From Multifurca ochricompacta (taxonomy: Eukaryota > Basidiomycota > Agaricomycetes > Russulales > Russulaceae): 64,000 bases of DNA. A model generated the notes under the pieces. The model was not told the DNA's origin. It saw only the letters and a list, made by a program, of their open reading frames with translations, and ran no database searches. The stretch is from the NCBI GenBank assembly GCA_022496185.1, contig WTXG01000210.1:1-64000 (forward strand), in the 5' to 3' direction. A program made the translations under genes and the position numbers. Of this stretch, positions 1 to 9,852 are shown piece by piece; positions within the stretch are counted from its first letter, which is position 1; the number at the start of each line of letters is the position of its first letter.

Positions 1-482
1 ATGCTTCAGGCATCTGAAGTTCGCTTTAGCTGTAGATAAGATTAGATTAGGTTCCGGAGTTCGGACTTTTTACAATATCTTTATTACATTTCTTTCTCAC
101 CTTACTCAGCTGATTAGTGATGTCCTTAGTAATGTGCAGTAAGCACATGATATCTCTTTGGCCAATGGCCTTTATCCCTCTCTGTTTATTGTCCGGCACT
201 TGTGGACTTATTCCCAGTGCGCACAGACCATTTCCCTGGACCTTGTAGGTATATAAGGGTGTCTGTTTCGTCTCTTTCACTTCAGAGTTTCTTCAACCTC
301 TGAAGTGTTAGTCATACTATACTTTCTACTTTCCTTTGACTAACGTCTCTTGTAGATACTTGTCTTTCTAGGTCAGTAGTATAGTTAAATAGAGTTTCTT
401 CAACCTCTGAAGTATACTTGTCTTTCTAGCCTAAACCGCTACTAACCACAGTCAGTATAACCAGCAGCATGATTGTTTGACA
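1..482 (+). repeat. Copia LTR, type 1, left end cut by window edge
   Basis: The sequence matches the LTRs of copia B (9085-9588, reverse complement) and ends in the same ...CATGATTGTTTGACA terminus. About 24 bp of the 5' end lie outside the window. It holds the TATATAAGGG promoter box (about 250-260) followed by the CTTCAGAG/CTCTGAAG hairpin seen in all copia LTRs here. It is followed directly by integrase coding sequence of a different copia element rather than a PBS, so it is a solo LTR, or the 3' LTR of an element to the left, inserted into copia A. Confidence 0.8.
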
Positions 483-3400
483 CTTGGGAAAACTATGCAG
501 AATCTCAATACTGCTTCCCATAAATCTGCATCAAGTAGCCTTGAAACCTGGCATTTGCAATGGGTCATATGTCAAAAGAGGCCCTCAAAAGACATGCTCC
601 TAAGGCTGTAAAAGGCCTTAGCATAAATAATAGCCAGGTGGAAGACAAGCCATGCTATGGCTGTGAAATGGGAAAATCACACCATCTTCCATTCCCTCCC
701 TCTCAAAAGAGAGCTTCAGCACCCTTGGAAGTCATTCATAGTGACCTAGTTGGTCCTCTACAATGTACTTCAATTCAAGGGAACCTGTACTTTGCCACCT
801 TCATAGATGACTTTAGCAGAATGGCTCTAGTTGTTGCTATGAAGGCTAAAAGTGACTTTACATCGGTCTTCTGTAATATTAAGGCATTCTTGGAAAATAA
901 AACAGACAAGAAAATAAAGACCTTACATACAGACTGAGGTGGTGAATTTGTAAACAGGGAGCTGAAGTCAATACTTGAGCAGGCTGGCATAGAGCATAAA
1001 TTGACAATGCCATATTCTCCACAACAGAATGGAAGGGCTGAAAGGTTCAACAGAACCATCATGGAAAAGGCTACCAGTATGCTGCATCATGCTGGTCTTT
1101 CCCTTGGTTTCTGGGAATGTGCAGTGCAAACAGCCTGTCACATATACAATAGAACACCCATCCGTTCCAATAAGTGGAGGACACCGCTTGAGCTTCTGGA
1201 TGGGGACATTCCAGATGTCTCTTACTTTAAAATATTTGGCTGCTTAGCCTACTACACTGTCCCAGAGGACAAAAGACACAAACTGGATCACAAAGCCAGA
1301 GAAACAGTCTTTGTCGGGTATGCACCCCATTCCAAAGGGTATCTACTATGGGACATGCATACTTGATCCTTCATATTGTCAAGAGATGTGACATTTGATG
1401 AAGGATCCTTCCCACATCACCTTGCAAAGGACAGCAAGGGAAAACAAAAGGAAACAGTAATACCTTTTGTGTTAGAAGTTGAGAGGCCTGTCCAGCCTCA
1501 ACCAGCAATAGCCACAGTTCCTCAGGCTCCTGAAGATAAGGAAGCTGAGGTTGAGGAACAGGAGGTAGTGGAACCTCCTCAAGTAAATCCTGAGCCTACC
1601 ACACCCAATAATGAAGTAGATACACATGATGTCACTATCTATCAGATGCCTCCATCCCAAATCATGGAACCATCTGAACTCCCCCAGAGAACTTGTGCCA
1701 AAAGACAATCTAAAAAGAATGTTGGCAGACTTCCCCAACCAGTATTTACTAGGGAAAGTCCATGATCTCAACAATGTGACAGGGCTGTGCAGGAAGACTT
1801 AGATCTTGATACTGCCCATCCCAGACAATCACGTCGCATGAATCCTCAATTTTATAATGAGGATAATGCTGAGTTCATGCAGGGTTCTTCCAGACTTGGG
1901 CATATGGAATTGCTAAATGCTGCAGGAGTCTCTTATAGAGACCCCCTGACTTTTCAGGAGGCAATGCAGTCTGACAACACCAATGAATGGCTTGAGGCAT
2001 GTCAATATGAAATAGATGCCTTAGATAAGTTAAATGTGTGGCGCCTTGAAGATCTTCCAAAAGGAAGAAAGGCAGTAAAGTCAAAATGGGTTTTTAAGCT
2101 GAAACCAGATGGACAGTTTCATGCTAGGCTCATGGCAAAAGGTTTCACCCAAGTAGAAGGGGTGGACTTTGATGAAACATTCTCCCCAGTTGCCAGATTT
2201 GAATCACTCAGATTATTACTAGTGCTAGCTATGCTAGAGGATTGGGAAATCCACCAAATGGATGTCAAATCGGCATTCCTACATGGCAATCTGGATGAGG
2301 AGATATATATGGAGCAACCAGTTGGTTTCATCGTTGCTGGTCAAGAGTCCAAAGTTTGTAGGCTACAAAAAGCATTATATGGCCTCAAACAAGCTTCCCG
2401 AGCATGGAATCTACAATTCCATACAGTTCTTAATGAACTGGGCTTCACTTGGACGTACTCTGATGCAGGAGTATATGTGTTTCATCAAAAGGAGGGGGAT
2501 GATTCACTTTATGTCATTCTTTATGTAGATGACATCACTATACTTGGATCTTCAAATGATAAGATAATGTGGCTGAAGTTGTCTCTATCTAATCGATATG
2601 AGATGACTGACTTGGGAGAAATCCAGTCATACCTTGGAGTTAATATCACCAGGAACTGTCCTAATAAGACACTGGATATTGACCAAGCAGCCTACGTTTT
2701 ATCTATTATTGAGAAGTTTGGGATGAGGGATTCCAACCGAGTATATACTCCTCTTCCCTCTGGCGCTGATGTACATCTGGTCAAATTTGATGGCCAGGCA
2801 TCTACTTCTGATATAAAGAAGTACCAACAGTTGATGGGGTCACTGCTATGGGTGCAGATTGGAAGCAGACCCAACATCAGTTTTGCTGTGGCATGCCTTA
2901 GTCAATATGCTTCCAATCCCTCTCAAGATCATATGCAACTTGCAAAATATGTCCTGAAGTATCTTAATAGTACAAAGGACTATAAGTTGTGGTATTCTGG
3001 AGGGAATGGGGAGAATGGCCTTCATGGCTTTGCAGATTCCTCATGGGGAGATCAGGAGGACTGCCATTCTACCTCAGGCTATGTGTTTTTCTTAGCAAAT
3101 GGTGCCATATCTTGGTGCTCCAGAAAGCAGAAAACAGTAGCACAGTCCACCACTGAAGCTGAGTATATGAGCCTCTCTGAGGCTTCCAATCAGGCAGCGT
3201 GGTATAGGACTTTTATGGAAGAGTTAGGGTACAAGGTATCCTCCCCTATACTACTCCATTGTGACAACAAGGGTGCCATAGATTTGGTGTTAAACCCAGT
3301 CACAGGAAGGTTGTCAAAGCATATACCTATCAAGTACCATGCCATTAGGGGGTACATTGAATCACACATAATTGAATTAGTGCGAACCCCCACAGGTGAA

Positions 3401-3484
3401 ATGTTGGCAGATGGCTTCACTAAGTCTCTACCAAGAACATCATTTGAAACCATGGTCAATGGATTAGAATTTATGCTGAAATGA
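483..3484 (+). pseudogene. Copia A pol pseudogene: integrase, reverse transcriptase, RNase H
   Basis: The 3' two thirds of a Ty1/copia polyprotein. Order: pre-integrase zinc region (MGHMSKEAL then CYGCEMGKSHHLPF), integrase core with D (HSDLVGP), D (HTD) and E (NGRAERFNRT), an acidic/proline-rich linker, the RT with YVDD at 2522-2533, and RNase H (about 2950-3440, motif TTEAEYMSLSE). It is broken by a 1-nt deletion near 557 and by TGA stops at 935-937, 1364-1366 and 1763-1765. Comparison with copia C, which has Arg codons there, shows these as CGA to TGA changes. The last 565 codons (1787-3484) stay open. Gag and protease lie to the left, beyond the inserted LTR. In life it would copy element RNA into DNA and integrate it; this copy is dead. 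Confidence 0.9.
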
Positions 3485-3750
3485 AAGAGCTGGAATCTGG
3501 AAACTTTGTATACCAGTTTCACTTTCCCACCATGCCACATGAGCATGTTCTCGACCTCGAGAGTGATGCAAGAGGTGTGAGTTTGAGTTTGCATAAGCAA
3601 ATATACAACTCATACACAAAACTCACAACCCGCACTTGAGAGTTAGAGAAGTTGGATCTCTGGCTGGTGATATGTTCATTCAATTGTGATGGCAGTGTGC
3701 TCATTCAATTCATTTCACATCTATGACCAGATGCCTTCAGCATGGAGGGA
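3485..3750 (+). other. Copia A 3' untranslated region ending in a polypurine tract
   Basis: No coding potential. It is conserved with the matching segments of copia C (50127-50386) and copia B (9589-9852). The last ten bases, CATGGAGGGA at 3741-3750, abut the LTR and are repeated in the same place in B and C, as expected for the plus-strand primer. Confidence 0.7.
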
Positions 3751-4261
3751 TGTTGAACACAGAACATGTTAGGTGATGCTTCAGGCATCAGGAGATTAGA
3801 TTAGCTACTTTGTGGACTAGATTAGATATCAGAGTTTCGGACTATTTACCTTATCATTATTACTTTCTTTCTCACATTCCACAGTAGCTGACTGATGTAC
3901 CTTAGTAATGATGTACAAGCATGTGATACTCTACTGGCCAATGGCCTTAGTCCCTCTTGTTTATTGTTTGGACTTTGTCCAGCACTTGTGGACTTATTCC
4001 CAGTGCACAGACCATCCCTTGGATAGTATATAAGGGTGTCTGTTTTGTCTCTTACACTTCAGAGTTTCTTCTACCTCTGAAGTGTAAGTTGTCCTCTCTA
4101 CTATCTTCACTACCTCTAGACTAATTCTGTATATAGAATTCGTCTTTACAGGTGTGTAGTATAGTGTAATAGAGTTTCTTCTACCTCTGAAGTAATTTGT
4201 CTTTACAGCCTAACCCACTAACACCCACAGTCAGTATGCTGCACCTCATGCCTGTTCGACA
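3751..4261 (+). repeat. Copia A 3' LTR (type 2, 511 bp)
   Basis: Begins TGTTGAACAC and ends CTGTTCGACA, a short imperfect terminal inverted repeat of TG...CA type. It contains TATATAAGGG near 4026 and a perfect 14-bp hairpin at 4051-4088. It belongs to the same type as 28530-29041, 46139-46653 and the copia C LTRs. The right flank is Tc1 transposase sequence, so copia A had inserted into a Tc1 element. The matching 5' LTR lies left of the window, so no TSD can be checked. Confidence 0.85.
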
Positions 4262-4368
4262 ATAGCATCATCCCCACTCCAGTCTCCTCAGAAACAGTCA
4301 GGAGAGTGCTCAGAAAAACCTGATTCAAGGCTGTGGTGAAGAAGAAAAAGCCCTTGCTTAGTGCAAGG
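4262..4368 (+). mobile_element. Tc1/mariner transposase fragment, upstream half of a split copy
   Basis: Plus-strand translation gives the helix-turn-helix linker of a Tc1-type transposase (SETVRRVLRKT, a stop, then FKAVVKKKKPLLSAR). The reading breaks exactly at the gypsy A LTR and resumes at 20208 with HRQKRLAFAFKYREWTMEDW, which proves the two pieces were one element before gypsy A inserted. The last five bases (CAAGG, 4364-4368) are the left target-site duplication. Confidence 0.8.
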
Positions 4369-5104
4369 TGTAATGGGTGCTTCTATCCCGTGCTTGCTAT
4401 GTTTGATTAGATTAGATGTAAAGATCATAGTAAAACTCAGAGGTGAAAATGCCTTGTTGGAAAGCTGCCCAGAACACGGAGATTAATGCACACGTAAGGC
4501 TTGAAGCAGTCAGAGGACTCTGCCTTGCTTATACAGCAAGAATAGACCTATATTGAACTTTGCTAAGAGCCTACAGCCCCAAGAGGACAAGATTAGTTGG
4601 GCCTAAGTAAATACAAAGATAAAGTGATAAAGCGCACCTACAGCCCCAAGAGGACAAGATGGGGTCTGCAGCATGCTACAGGGTGTCTTTAAATATGTCC
4701 TAGTACTACTCTATGAAATACCAAAGCCAATTGAGCGTGCGATGTAAATCTAATTAGTTATCAGTGGCCTGCTCTCCTGAGTGCCCTGACACATCTTATT
4801 TACTAATGCGTGATCCTTTCCACCAGTCTGGCATTATCTAAAATACATACTAGACTACTTTGGATCACTCTATAATCAAATCATCAAATTGTATTACTCA
4901 AACAAAGGCCGCATGTATCTATAATGTCCATTGCTGCATAGGGCAGCGACTACTTTGCATTGCGTGGACTGGGTCAGATTGGTCCGAACTCCTCCTTATC
5001 TTATCTAAGTTAAAGAAGGTCGACTCTGCAAGACACACAATCGCGTGATGCCCTCAGGATGGTTTTCAATTGGTCCAGGATGCCAAAAATGCGCATCCAG
5101 GACA
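4369..5104 (-). repeat. Gypsy A 3' LTR (left)
   Basis: TGTAATGGGTGC...GCATCCAGGACA, 736 bp, the same length as the partner at 19472. By eye the two differ at 23 positions, all C/T or G/A at CpG-derived dinucleotides. In the sense (minus) direction the order is: U3 homologous to hAT elements (about 5040-4690), a TATTTAAA box (4695-4688), and a predicted RNA start at 4660 in ATCTTGTCCT. The 20-bp motif CAGCCCCAAGAGGACAAGAT occurs twice (4574-4593, 4641-4660). Confidence 0.92.
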
Positions 5105-5118
5105 GTACCCCCCTTCTC
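5105..5118 (-). promoter_or_regulatory. Gypsy A polypurine tract
   Basis: On the minus strand GAGAAGGGGGGTAC lies immediately 5' of the 3' LTR (TGTCCTGG...). It is a typical RNase H-resistant primer for plus-strand synthesis. Confidence 0.75.
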
Positions 5119-6842
5119 AGGGCGTTGCATCCTCACAAGCCTCAGTGAAATAAAGTGGTGATTGCCATGGAGCGGATGTGAAGGCGAGCGTGGCTATCTT
5201 TTGTGGCACACCAGGGTGTCGAGCATAAAAGTCTCTGACAGCCTCCTGAGCGAGCTTGAAGTTTCTGGCCAGCTCCCATGAGTCCTCCCCTTTGCTGTAT
5301 CCTTTCCACCGCCCAAGGAATTTGAGTGTTCGACCAAACAGTTTCGCATTGTGAATATGGTCAACCTCATACTTTTCCTCGCCCTCGATCAGTACAGGGT
5401 CAGGCGGTGGTGGCATAAGTCCATTAACGTCATTGCCTTTGTAGGGACTAAGGCGATCCACATGAAAAACATTGTGGATTCTCAGCACTGCCGGGAGTTC
5501 TAACCGATAATCAAGATCGCCAATCTTCTCGATAATCTTAAAGGGACCCATCTGTTTTGGCCCTAATTTCTGAGAAGGTTGGTGTATCTTAATGTTCTTG
5601 GCTTGGAGCCATACCATATTGCCTGTACTGAAGCAATAAGATTGGCGGTAACCCGGCCCAGCGATCATGTGTTCTTTGCTAAGTCACAGCACTGCCTCAG
5701 CATCTGTCCTGGCAAGACGGAGCTGTTGAAGTCACTTGTCTAAACTGGGAATGCCTGTAGGGCGCCCAGCTGGAATTGTGAAGTCTGGCGTGTACCCGTA
5801 GAGTAGTTCAAAGGGTGTGTGGCTGGTCATGGATGTCAATCTCACGTTCAACACGAATTCCGCAGTGGGTAATAGTTTGATCCAATCATCCTGACGCTTA
5901 TCTACGAACATACGCAAATACTGTTCTATTTCTTGGTTTTTGCGTTCTGCCTGTCCGTTAGCTTGAGGATGATACGCTGTGGTCAAACTACTATCTATTC
6001 CCAGGTGCTTTAAAGCGGCCCACATTGTCCATGCTGCAAACTGTGGTCCCCTGTTGCTGACGATAGACTTAGGGATCCCATGCAGCAGGAAGATCTCATT
6101 ATAGTAGATCTGCCCTACACCATCTGCTGTGATGCCGCTGGTCACAGGGAAGAAGTGGACTTGTTTCATATAGTGGTCCACTATCGTTAATATTGCGTCT
6201 TTCCCTTGTGAAGAAGGAAGCCCAGTGATCAGATCAACTCCGATGATCTGCCAGGGTCCCTCCAGTACTTCGTGCAGCTGTATAGATGCTGTAGGGTGCT
6301 GGTCAATCCTGTAGCATTGACAGCGATCGCAGCCCTCTACATACTTGGCGATGTATGTAGACATACATGGCCACCAATAATAACGGCTGACAAGTTCTAT
6401 AGTCCCATTCTTACTGGGATGTCCTGCAGTAACCAAATCATGACACTGTTTAATAATATCTTTTCTGAGATCTGGTACATTGGGTACATAAAGTTTTCCC
6501 TTGTAATAAACGAGACCGTCTTCCTCCTCCCAGTGAGAAATGCCATCAGTAAGAGTGCGCAGAGTGGATCTGGATAGGGATTTCAACCCCTCTATGACTT
6601 CTGCTTTGCGTGTGCCTGCTGCTCTGATGCAATCTGTGAGAGGAGAGCTCTCTGGCTTGTAATGGGTACGTGCAGCCTGGAGAAACTGTTCCGGCTTGAG
6701 GACTTGTACCTGATGGTTGTCCTCACTGTCATACACGCAATCTGTAGGGAATCGGCTAAGAGCATCAGCTTGCATTGCTGATCCCTTCTTGTATCTAATC
6801 ACAAAGTTGAATCTACTGAGGTACAGGGCCCAGCATGCTTGG
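5117..6842 (-). pseudogene. Gypsy A integrase and chromodomain (3' part of pol), disrupted
   Basis: The 5' end of this segment (6842-6700) closes RNase H (ADALSRF). It is followed by the integrase HHCC zinc finger (HDLVTAGHPS ... CDRCQCY), the catalytic core (GVDLITGLP, SNRGPQF, then HPQANGQAERKNQEIEQYL), the C-terminal barrel (NMVWLQAKNI ... HNVFHVDRL), and a chromodomain at about 5420-5240 (EKYEVDHI ... FLGRWKGYSKGEDSWE). Chromodomains target integration to marked chromatin. In-frame TGA codons interrupt the region between RNase H and integrase (6842-6803) and twice between 5731 and 5669. Each sits where a CGA (Arg) codon would restore the frame. It is inactive. Confidence 0.9.
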
Positions 6843-8005
6843 CATCATGTTAAGTCGCGCATGCTAGCCCACCATTCCATGTTCTTGTGATCAGTTACAA
6901 CCTCAAAGGTAGACAGTCCTTCAAGGAAGTGTCGCCAATCCTCCAGTGCTCGGATCAATGCGAGCATTTCCCAGTTGTAAATCTCATAGTTACATTCCGC
7001 GTCCGACATTGCTTCGGATTGGAATGTGACTGGGTGCCATAGCTTGTCGTCATGTTTCTGCAACAGTATTCCACCGGTGGCGAATCCAGAAGCATCTGTC
7101 TCCAAGCGCATTGGCCTCTCGCTATCATAGACTGCTAATATTGGCTTCTCTATGAAGCGTGCCTTCAGTGCTGCAAACGCATTCATCTCCACATCGCCCC
7201 ATTTCCATGGGATATTTTTCTTAGTCAGGTCATGTAAGGGACGTGCTATACTAGCAAAGTCCTTAATGAAGCATCGATAGAAGTTAGTGAATCCCACAAA
7301 GGCGTGAACGTCCTTCAAATTCTGTGGGATCGGCCACTCTCTGACCACTTGGACCTTGGCAGGGTCCATCCTGACCTCTCTGGGATGGATAATCAACCTG
7401 AGATACTCCATTTGATCTCTCTCAAATTTGCATTTCTCAGGCTTGAGGAAAAGGTCATACTCTTGGAGACAGCTAAGTACTCTACGCACATCTTTCCGAT
7501 GTTTCTCCAAGTTAGATGAAAATATCAGTATATCATCCATGTATACTGCGACCTCTCCTCTCGCAATCATGTCAGCAAAGACTGAGTTCATCAACGCCTG
7601 GAAGGTGGCAGGACTGTTGGTCAGGCCAAAGTACATAACGCGCAGTTCATATAACCCGCAGTTAGTAGCAAAGGCTGCCTTGTATTCATCCCCTTCCTTA
7701 ATTCTGATGTTGTGATATCCCCATCTGACATCAAATTTGGTGAAGATCCTAGCATCTTTCAACTGGTTAATGATGTCCACAGCAAGCAGTAGCGGATAAC
7801 GGTTTTTAATTGTAATTTTGTTAAGAGGACAGTAATCCTGTATAAGTCTTAATTTCCTGTCCTTCTTTTTCAGGAAGAACATGGGGACAGCCATCGGTGA
7901 CTTAGATGGTACAATGTATCCCTTTCGTAAGTGTTTGTCAATAAATTTGTCTAGCTCCGCTTGCTCGTTTGGTGCCATGGGGTAGATCTTAGTCTTCCAG
8001 TGTGT
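6843..8005 (-). pseudogene. Gypsy A reverse transcriptase and RNase H
   Basis: Open from the insertion junction at 8010 down to 6845. RT motifs in order: KKDRKLRLIQDYCPLN, FTKFDVRWGYHNIRI, YFGLTNSPATFQALMN, and catalytic YMDD (VAVYMDDILIFSS). Connection: FVGFTNFYRCFIKDF. RNase H: RLETDASGFATGGIL and VVTDHKNMEWW. The frame is cut off from protease by the nested element at 8011, and a TGA at 6843-6845 ends it before integrase. All three RT aspartates appear present. Confidence 0.92.
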
Positions 8006-8010
8006 CTTAG

Positions 8011-9084
8011 TGTTACGCTCAGCAGAGCGTTCTGTGCGGCGTGCACGGGTCGGTGCAGGTCCATTACCTCAGCCACGAGCCTAGCATGATAAGGCTAGAC
8101 TCTGGGCACTGTTTAGCTTCAGGATCAGTTAAGGTTTGGTGCTATAATCAAGCACAGAGGGAGATGGGATGAGCCAGCCAAAGGGAGCTAATCCCCTAAG
8201 GCTGTTAAGTGGAGACAGGGCCCAGTTGCTGTGCCGGAAATGCACTGAGCACACTGGAGCCCTAGGAGATGGCAAAGGGGTTCAAAGGGAAGGGTACACA
8301 CCCATTGCCAGAGGCAATGGGGGTCCCTGCAGGGATCTCAAGGACGCAAAAGAGGGGGAAAAGGCTTCTGATGTATTGGGGTCTAAGATCTCTAGGCTGA
8401 AGGCACAAGAGGTCAAATCTAGGGTTGTACAAACTGTCTACAGGGTCTTATATACTGTATGGGATCTGGTTTGTAGCTAATCAGGAACAGGTCAGAGTCC
8501 TTATCATCCAATAGCAGATAAGATGTCAAATATAGTCCATGATAAGGATAGGCCTTATCAGAAGCATATCATGTGGGACAGCCCCACAGGAGTCATATCA
8601 GTGTGGGAGGATTCCACCAGGGTCAGGGTAAATGGGAGATAACAGTCCCACAGGAGTCAGATCAGTGTGGGAATACTCCCACAGGAATCAGAGAAGAGGG
8701 TCAAGTGACTGATGGGTCAGATGATCTAAGGGGTCATGATCAAAGCCCAAGGTCACATGGTCAAAGGGGTCACATGGTCTGAGGTCATGTGGTCAAGGGT
8801 CACATGATAGGTCATGGCTTTGGTCCATGTCATGTGCCTACAGGTCATGTGGTCTGGAGGGGCAAATGCAAGCCAAAGTTGTCTTGTGTGCAGAGTCAGG
8901 TTTGGCAGGGACAGTGTCAGAGATCCTATGGGTGTCAAGCACAGGGACAGGGGTACTGGCCAAGCATAAGCCAAGGCAATAAGGAAGGGTGATGTACATC
9001 CAACAGTATAGCAGCAGAACTACCATCAGGTTAGGTGTAAATGGTGGCAAGGGAGGTTGGTCCTGTGAGCAACAGGTCACAGGC
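8011..9084. other. Non-coding left part of the TGTTAC element
   Basis: No credible gene. The segment holds a pair of diverged repeats around CCCACAGGAGTCA and CAGTGTGGGA (about 8575-8695). A cluster of GGTCACATGG/GGTCATGTGG words follows at about 8710-8860, which looks like a degenerate short tandem repeat of about 12-20 bp. Confidence 0.6.
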
Positions 9085-9588
9085 TGTCAAACAATCATGC
9101 TGCTGGTTATACTGACTGTGGTTAGTAGCGGTGAGGCTAAAGACAAGTTATACTTCAGAGGAAGAAGACTCTGTAATACTATACTACTGACCTAAAAGAC
9201 AAGTTATCTACACAGAGAATGTTAGTCAAGGAAAGTAGAAAGTAAGTAAAGGCAACTTACACTTCAGAGGAAGAAGAACTCTGAAGTGTAAAGGACAAAC
9301 AGACACCCTTATATACCCATGGGGCCAGGGGAAATGGTCTGTGCGCACTGGAATAAGTCCACAAGTGCCAGACAATAAACAGAGAGGGATAAAGGCCATT
9401 GGCCAAAGAGATATCACGTGCTTAGTGCACATTACTAAGGACATCACTAATCAGCTGAGTAAGGTGAGAAATAAATGTAATAAAGATATCGTAAAAAGTC
9501 CGAAACTCCGGAACCTAATCTAATCTTATCTACAGCTAAAGCGATCCTTAGATGCCTGAAGCATCTCCAGACACGTCCCGTGTCAACA
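9085..9588 (-). repeat. Copia B 3' LTR (type 1, 504 bp)
   Basis: Plus-strand ends are TGTCAAACAATCATG and CCCGTGTCAACA. It contains the TATATAAGGG box and the 13-bp hairpin (9257-9291). It matches 1-482, 15101-16278, 20607-21108 and 21617-21852. Confidence 0.9.
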
Positions 9589-9852
9589 TCCCTCCATGGT
9601 GAAGGCATTGATCATTAAGTGGAAATGAGTTAAATGAGCACACTGCTGTTCATAATTGAATGAACATATGCCAGAGATCCAACTTCTCTAACTCTCAAGT
9701 GCAGCAGAAGAGCATGGTGTTCAGAGGCATATCGCGGTGATTCGCTTATGCAAACTGAAACCATACACACCTCTTGCTCACTCTCAAGTCAAGAACTTTG
9801 CTCATGGTGGGAAAGTGAGACTGGTATACAAAGTCTCCAGATTCCAGCTCTT

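Noticed and set aside
4860..5048. 62-codon frame in the gypsy A LTR, also present at 19963-20151
   Set aside because: Lies inside both LTRs in the U3 region; its recurrence is due to the duplication, and it is on the strand opposite to the element.
8169..8480. 103-codon frame in the TGTTAC element
   Set aside because: Repetitive non-coding sequence; no motif and no conservation in the 58537 copy.
8710..8860. CRISPR-like short repeats
   Set aside because: GGTCACATGG words are irregularly spaced and degenerate, and this is a eukaryotic genome.
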